Shown in pieces: positions 13,139 to 16,747 of a stretch of DNA of 16,747 bases. A program made the position numbers and the translations under genes. Each line of letters starts with the position of its first letter. Position 1 is the first letter of the stretch. Below the pieces are notes generated by a model that saw only the letters and a program-made list of their open reading frames with translations, did not search any database and had not been told where the DNA came from. Source of the stretch: Brooklawnia sp049651565 (GTDB lineage Bacteria; Actinomycetota; Actinomycetes; Propionibacteriales; Propionibacteriaceae); the NCBI RefSeq assembly GCF_049651565.1, contig NZ_JBASCI010000064.1:1-16747 (forward strand), written 5' to 3'.

Positions 13139-13761
13139 CCCAGCGGGTGGCGCTGGTCGATGACCACCAGGTGGTGACGACCGGACTGCAGCAGGTGCTC
13201 GCCGGCAGCGAGTTCGAGTACGTCGGCGCAAGCTCGAAGCTGGTCAGCGCTGCCAAGCTCATCGAGCAGTTCCGGCCGGATGTGGTGGTCCTGGACGTCT
13301 TTGTCGCCGACGACGACAGCTGGCAGCTCTGCCGTCGGCTGGCCGACCGCGGCGTGGTGGTGGTGATGTACAGCGGCCACGGCAACGCCCAGCTGCTCGA
13401 TCGGGCGATGGCGAGCGGGGCGTCCGGTTACATGCTGAAGTCGATGCCGCTGGAGCGGGTGGTGGAGGTGCTGCGCGCGGTCCGGGATCGCGGCGAATGG
13501 TGGGATCGCCAACTGCTGACCGAGTGGACCCGGTTGAAGCGCAGCGGCGGCGACGCCAAGGAGCTGTTCACCGACCGCGAGCTCGACATCATCAAGCTGA
13601 TCGCGCAAGGGCTGGACAACTTCGAGATCGCCGAACGGCTGCACATCTCGTCGCACACCGTCAAGTTCCACATCGCCAAGGCGCTGCGCCGCACCGGCGA
13701 AGCGAACCGGGCCGGCCTGGTTCGCCGGGCCAGCGAGCTGAACCTGATCCAGGGGGAATGA
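13135..13761 (+). CDS. NarL/LuxR-family response regulator
   Basis: A protein of 208 residues. Receiver domain at 1-120: VALVDDHQVV with acidic residues 9-10, phosphoacceptor Asp54 in VVLDVF, and Lys102 in GYMLKSM. LuxR-type DNA-binding domain at about 143-200: LFTDRELDIIKLIAQGLDNFEIAERLHISSHTVKFHIAKAL. The ATG at 13135 overlaps the kinase stop (ATGA), so the pair is translationally coupled and surely works together. Targets are unknown; the adjacent deacetylase-fold gene and the convergent LGFP deacetylase gene are candidates. The usual NKEIA of the DNA-binding helix reads DNFEIA here. Confidence 0.93.
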   Translation: MTQRVALVDDHQVVTTGLQQVLAGSEFEYVGASSKLVSAAKLIEQFRPDVVVLDVFVADDDSWQLCRRLADRGVVVVMYSGHGNAQLLDRAMASGASGYMLKSMPLERVVEVLRAVRDRGEWWDRQLLTEWTRLKRSGGDAKELFTDRELDIIKLIAQGLDNFEIAERLHISSHTVKFHIAKALRRTGEANRAGLVRRASELNLIQGE

Positions 13762-13829
13762 GCCTTCATCGGCAGTGCAGCCAAGGCCCCGAACGTGACT
13801 TCCGACCCTCCCAGCCCCTCAACCGGAGG

Positions 13830-15611
13830 TCAACGACGGGTGTAGACCACCCCCGGCCGCGGATCACCCAGCAGGTCGTCCACGGTCACCAGCACGTAGT
13901 CGCGGCCCTTGAGGTCGTAGATGATGCCCTGCACCGCGTCCACCGTTGTGGGGTGGATGTCGTGCATCAACACGATCGACCCGGGCGAGGTGCTGACCAC
14001 CGCAGCATTCCGGACGCTGGCCGCGTTGCGGTACAGCCAGTCCTGGGTGTCGACGTTCCACAGGATCACCGACATCCCTCGCTGCCCGGCCATCGAGGTC
14101 ACCGTCGAGTTGTACGCGCCGTATGGCGGCCGCAGCATGGTGGGCCGCGCGCCGGTCGCGTTCGCGATGGCGTTGGAGGTGTCGTCCAGCTGCCAGGCGA
14201 TGTTGCCGCTGCCCTGCGTGGTCAGGTCGGGGTGGCTCCAGGAGTGGTTCTCGACCAGGTTGCCCTCCCGGTGCATTCGAGCGACCAGCGAGGAGTTCCC
14301 GCCCACCCGGTTGCCGACCACGAAGAAGGTCGCCTGCACGTTGTTGGCGTCCAGGATGTCGAGCAGCCGGCTGGTGTACGGGCCGGGCCCGTCATCGAAC
14401 GTCAGCGCCACACATCGCTGCACCGAGCAGTCGATGATTCCCGAATCGGAGCGCCACTTGATCGTCCCGGCCTCGAAGTGCTGGACGCACAGCTCGCCTC
14501 CGGCGCCGGTGCGGCACGACTCGTCGCTGGTCGGGTAGCCGTACCGGCCGTTCTCCGAGCCGGTGGACGCCCACTTCTGCCTGATCGCACCCCACGACGG
14601 ATGCGCGCCGCTGCCGGCCGACCAGACGATCGCCGCGCCCGTCTCGAACAGCTGGTAGCAGCCGTCCCGCACCAGACCGCAGATCTCGTCGGTCACCGGG
14701 TAGCCCAGGCGCCCGTTCTCCGACCGGCACTCACGCCACTTCGCCCGGATTCCGCCCCACGAGGTGTGCGCCCCGGTGCCGGCCGACCAGACGATGGCGC
14801 CGGCCTCGAACATCTGGTAGCAGCCATCCCGGACCAGGCCGCAGACCTCGTCGCTGGTCGGGTAACCCAGGCGTCCATTCTCCGAACCGTACTCGCGCCA
14901 CTTCGTCCGGATACCGCCCCACGAGTTGTGCGCGCCGGTGCTGGCCGACCAGACGATCGCCGCCCCGGCCTCGAACAACTGGTAGCAGCCATCCCGCACC
15001 AGACCGCAGACCTCGTCGCTGGTCGGGTAGCCCAGGCGCCCGTTCTCCGATCCGTACTCACGCCACTTCGCCCGGATACCACCCCACGAGTTGTGGGCGC
15101 CGGTGCTGGCCGACCAGACGATCGCCGCGCCCGACTCGAACAACTGGTAGCAGCCGTCCCGCACCAGGCCGCAGACCTCATCGGTCACCGGGTAGCCGAA
15201 GCGGCCGTTCTCTGACCCGTATTCGCGCCACTTGACCAGGATCGCGCCCTTCATCCAGTGCGCGCCGGTGCCTGGCGACCAGAGGATCACACCATTGGTG
15301 TACTGCTGTCCGCAGCCCCCGCCGGCGAGGTTGCAGGTCACCGGACCGGTGGCCGGACCGAGCAGGTTCGCCACGCTCGCGTACTTCTCAGCGATAGCAG
15401 CCTCACCCTCCTCGGCGACGGCCGGCACCGGCGCCGCTGGCGCAGGAGCGGCTGGCATCGCCTCAACAGGAGCATTGGGCACAGCCGCAGGCGCAGGGGC
15501 GGCGGCAGGCTGGCCGGGGTCGGCCACTGCCGGCATGCCTGGCAGGAAGAGCGTGGCACCCAGTAGCGCCGCAGATATATAGGCACATAGGCGCCGGATG
15601 GTTTGGCTCAT
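13830..15611 (-). CDS. Secreted peptidoglycan/chitooligosaccharide deacetylase with five LGFP repeats
   Basis: A protein of 593 residues. A signal peptide (MSQTIRRLCA, hydrophobic run, cut after VA at about residue 30) is followed by an Ala-Pro-rich linker (35-70), then LGFP repeats at about 127-381 and a NodB domain at 400-590. Catalytic motifs are complete: TFDDGPGPYT (Asp406/407), HSWSHPDL (His456/460), RPPYGAYN at 494-501, WNVDTQDW at 518-525 and LMHDIHP at 548-554. LGFP repeats bind the cell wall in actinobacteria; the enzyme should deacetylate N-acetyl groups of peptidoglycan or a cell-wall polymer outside the membrane. Each repeat carries a Cys pair, apparently for disulfides. The ATG at 15611 has GGGGGA about four bases upstream; longer in-frame starts lack a signal peptide at the N-terminus. 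It is convergent with the response regulator gene. Confidence 0.92.
   Translation of the reverse strand: MSQTIRRLCAYISAALLGATLFLPGMPAVADPGQPAAAPAPAAVPNAPVEAMPAAPAPAAPVPAVAEEGEAAIAEKYASVANLLGPATGPVTCNLAGGGCGQQYTNGVILWSPGTGAHWMKGAILVKWREYGSENGRFGYPVTDEVCGLVRDGCYQLFESGAAIVWSASTGAHNSWGGIRAKWREYGSENGRLGYPTSDEVCGLVRDGCYQLFEAGAAIVWSASTGAHNSWGGIRTKWREYGSENGRLGYPTSDEVCGLVRDGCYQMFEAGAIVWSAGTGAHTSWGGIRAKWRECRSENGRLGYPVTDEICGLVRDGCYQLFETGAAIVWSAGSGAHPSWGAIRQKWASTGSENGRYGYPTSDESCRTGAGGELCVQHFEAGTIKWRSDSGIIDCSVQRCVALTFDDGPGPYTSRLLDILDANNVQATFFVVGNRVGGNSSLVARMHREGNLVENHSWSHPDLTTQGSGNIAWQLDDTSNAIANATGARPTMLRPPYGAYNSTVTSMAGQRGMSVILWNVDTQDWLYRNAASVRNAAVVSTSPGSIVLMHDIHPTTVDAVQGIIYDLKGRDYVLVTVDDLLGDPRPGVVYTRR
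14469..15233 (-). repeat. Five tandem coding repeats (LGFP, about 165 bp each)
   Basis: The unit, 54-55 residues, begins near KWREYGSENGRLGYPTSDE and continues CGLVRDGCYQLFEAGAAIVW and SAxTGAHxSWGGIR. The SENGR motif recurs at residues 133, 188, 243, 297 and 352. The middle units are almost identical at protein and DNA level, indicating recent duplication or gene conversion. One unit has lost one Ala codon (EAGAIVW) and has an odd Cys (RECRSEN). The last unit is divergent. Confidence 0.88.
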
Positions 15612-15808
15612 GGGCTCCCCCAGGGTGTCGGTCCGGTAACCGGCACGGTTCCCGGGCGTCCTCTTGCTGGCCGAGCCTAGGTGGACGAAGTCAGCAGAGG
15701 ACGCACCGTCCACCGCGTGTCGGTCAACGGTTCGGGACAATTCCCCGGTGACCGCTTCAGGCACCATCGACCCTTGCCGCGGCGGCAGGCCTCGGGGACG
15801 ATGGGCCC

Positions 15809-16747
15809 ATGGCCTCCGAAGCGGTCGAACTCGAAGTGGGAGGACGCCGGGTCCGGCTGTCCAGTCCGGACAAGGTGTACTTCCCGGCGCACGGCCACAC
15901 CAAGCTGAACGTCGCGCAGTACTACCTGTCGGTCGGCGACGGTATCGTCCGGGCGCTGCGGGAGCGTCCCACCATGCTGCACCGCTACCCCGACGGGCTG
16001 GCCGGTGAGAAGGTGCACCAGAAGCGGATCCCGAAGGGCGCACCCGACTGGGTCGAGACCGTCGAGCTGTTCTTCCCGCGCTACTCCCTCACCGCCGACG
16101 AGCTGTGTGTCACCGAAGTCGCCCAGGTGATCTGGGCGGTGCAGATGACCACGATCGAGTTCCACCCGTGGAACGTCCGACGCGCCGACGTCGACCGGCC
16201 CGACGAGTGGCGCATCGACCTCGACCCCGGCCCGAGGGCCAGCTTCGACCGGGTGCGCCGGGTGGCGTCCGTCACCAGGCAGGTGCTGGATGAACTGCAG
16301 GTCACCGGCTATCCGAAGACCAGCGGCGGCAACGGCATCCACGTCTACGTCCGGATCGTGCCCGAGTGGGGGTTCGAGGACGTCCGGCGCGCAGCCCTCG
16401 CCTTCGCCCGCGAGGTCGAGCGGCGGCTGCCGCAGGACGTGACCACCGCCTGGTGGCGCAAGGACCGCGACCCGGCCGCGGTCTTCATCGACTACAACCA
16501 GAACGCCCGCGACCACACCATGGCCGCCGCCTACTCGCTGCGCGGCACCCGGGACGCCACCGTGTCGGCCCCGTTCACCTGGCCCGAACTGGACGCCATC
16601 GACCCGCGCGACTTCACCCTGACCACCATGCCCAGCCGGTTCGCCGAGCTGGGTGACCTGCACGCCGGCATCGATGACCGGCCCTTCCGGCTGGACACCC
16701 TGCTGGAGTGGGCCCAACGCGACGAGGCCGATCCGACGCTGCAGGCC
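15809..16747 (+). CDS. LigD-type DNA primase/polymerase (3' end beyond window)
   Basis: 313 residues are visible; the frame is open at the window edge. The family is the archaeo-eukaryotic primase-like polymerase of bacterial non-homologous end joining (LigD polymerase domain), which fills gaps with ribonucleotides at double-strand breaks. Seen: LSSPDKVYFP at residues 18-26, MLHRYPDG, GEKVHQKRIPKGAPDW, IEFHPWN at 116-122, the metal-binding DLDPGP (Asp137, Asp139) at 137-142, KTSGGNGIHVYV (His178) at 170-181, and FIDYNQNARDHTMAAAYS (Asp228) at 226-243. Whether a ligase domain follows cannot be seen; many actinobacteria have the polymerase as a separate gene. The ATG at 15809 follows CGGGGAC by about ten bases. 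It is divergent from the LGFP deacetylase; the 197-bp gap presumably holds both promoters, but none is obvious. Confidence 0.92.
   Translation, partial: MASEAVELEVGGRRVRLSSPDKVYFPAHGHTKLNVAQYYLSVGDGIVRALRERPTMLHRYPDGLAGEKVHQKRIPKGAPDWVETVELFFPRYSLTADELCVTEVAQVIWAVQMTTIEFHPWNVRRADVDRPDEWRIDLDPGPRASFDRVRRVASVTRQVLDELQVTGYPKTSGGNGIHVYVRIVPEWGFEDVRRAALAFAREVERRLPQDVTTAWWRKDRDPAAVFIDYNQNARDHTMAAAYSLRGTRDATVSAPFTWPELDAIDPRDFTLTTMPSRFAELGDLHAGIDDRPFRLDTLLEWAQRDEADPTLQA

Noticed and set aside
13497..15215. Plus-strand frame of 572 codons with apparent protein repeats
   Set aside because: The repeats are the complement of the LGFP units encoded on the minus strand, where a signal peptide and catalytic motifs are found.
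15677..16717. Long minus-strand open frame opposite the LigD-type polymerase gene
   Set aside because: The plus strand shows all polymerase motifs; the reverse frame has low-complexity Val/Gly/Asp composition without motifs.

Overview
The window is high-GC DNA with GTG starts, ATGA/GTGA gene overlaps, actinobacterial-type cobalamin genes, LGFP cell-wall repeats and two apparently leaderless promoters. It fits a chromosome of an actinomycete (Actinomycetota). The genus cannot be fixed from sequence alone.

Layout. (1) 1-1747, plus: end of an anaerobic-type cobalamin/siroheme operon, holding the tail of a precorrin-2 dehydrogenase, cobH (precorrin-8X methylmutase) and cobA (uroporphyrinogen-III C-methyltransferase). 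(2) 1748-2461: no recognisable intact gene; probably decayed coding DNA, a short direct repeat, and a strong 12-bp hairpin. (3) 2467-4127: a complete IS1380-like element with 18-bp inverted ends, a 5-bp target duplication (CTAAG) and an intact transposase. It landed between the stop of the next gene and what looks like its terminator. (4) 4142-6112: remains of a sugar-acid-type catabolic locus. One intact NAD-binding oxidoreductase (phosphogluconate dehydrogenase-like, possibly ApnO-like) sits behind the last codons of a deleted gene, an MFS transporter truncated at both ends, and a divergent GntR/FadR regulator whose DNA-binding domain is broken. (5) 6173-7904, minus: two frameshifted genes. 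One appears to join a peptidoglycan-binding domain to a possible PD-(D/E)XK nuclease domain (effector-like); the other is a DUF3052-type protein. (6) 7981-8532, minus: a MazEF-type toxin-antitoxin pair. (7) 8746-9923: a VOC protein and a stand-alone 2-oxoacid dehydrogenase E2-type acyltransferase, convergent and sharing a CTAG stop. (8) ~10110-13761, plus: the 3' part of a nitrilase-family gene, an intact NodB/PuuE-type deacetylase-fold hydrolase, then a GAF-containing histidine kinase and its NarL-type regulator. (9) 13830-15611, minus: a secreted NodB deacetylase carrying five LGFP repeats. (10) 15809 to the end, plus: a LigD-type primase/polymerase, cut by the window edge.

How it fits together. 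The ends of the window are conserved housekeeping or cell-envelope functions. The middle (about 1.75-10.1 kb) is accessory: an IS, at least five damaged genes, a toxin-antitoxin pair and a candidate toxin. The intact two-component system next to the deacetylase-fold hydrolase may sense its substrate or the cell's metabolic state. The most unusual item is the frameshifted peptidoglycan-binding/nuclease-like fusion at 6173-7294.
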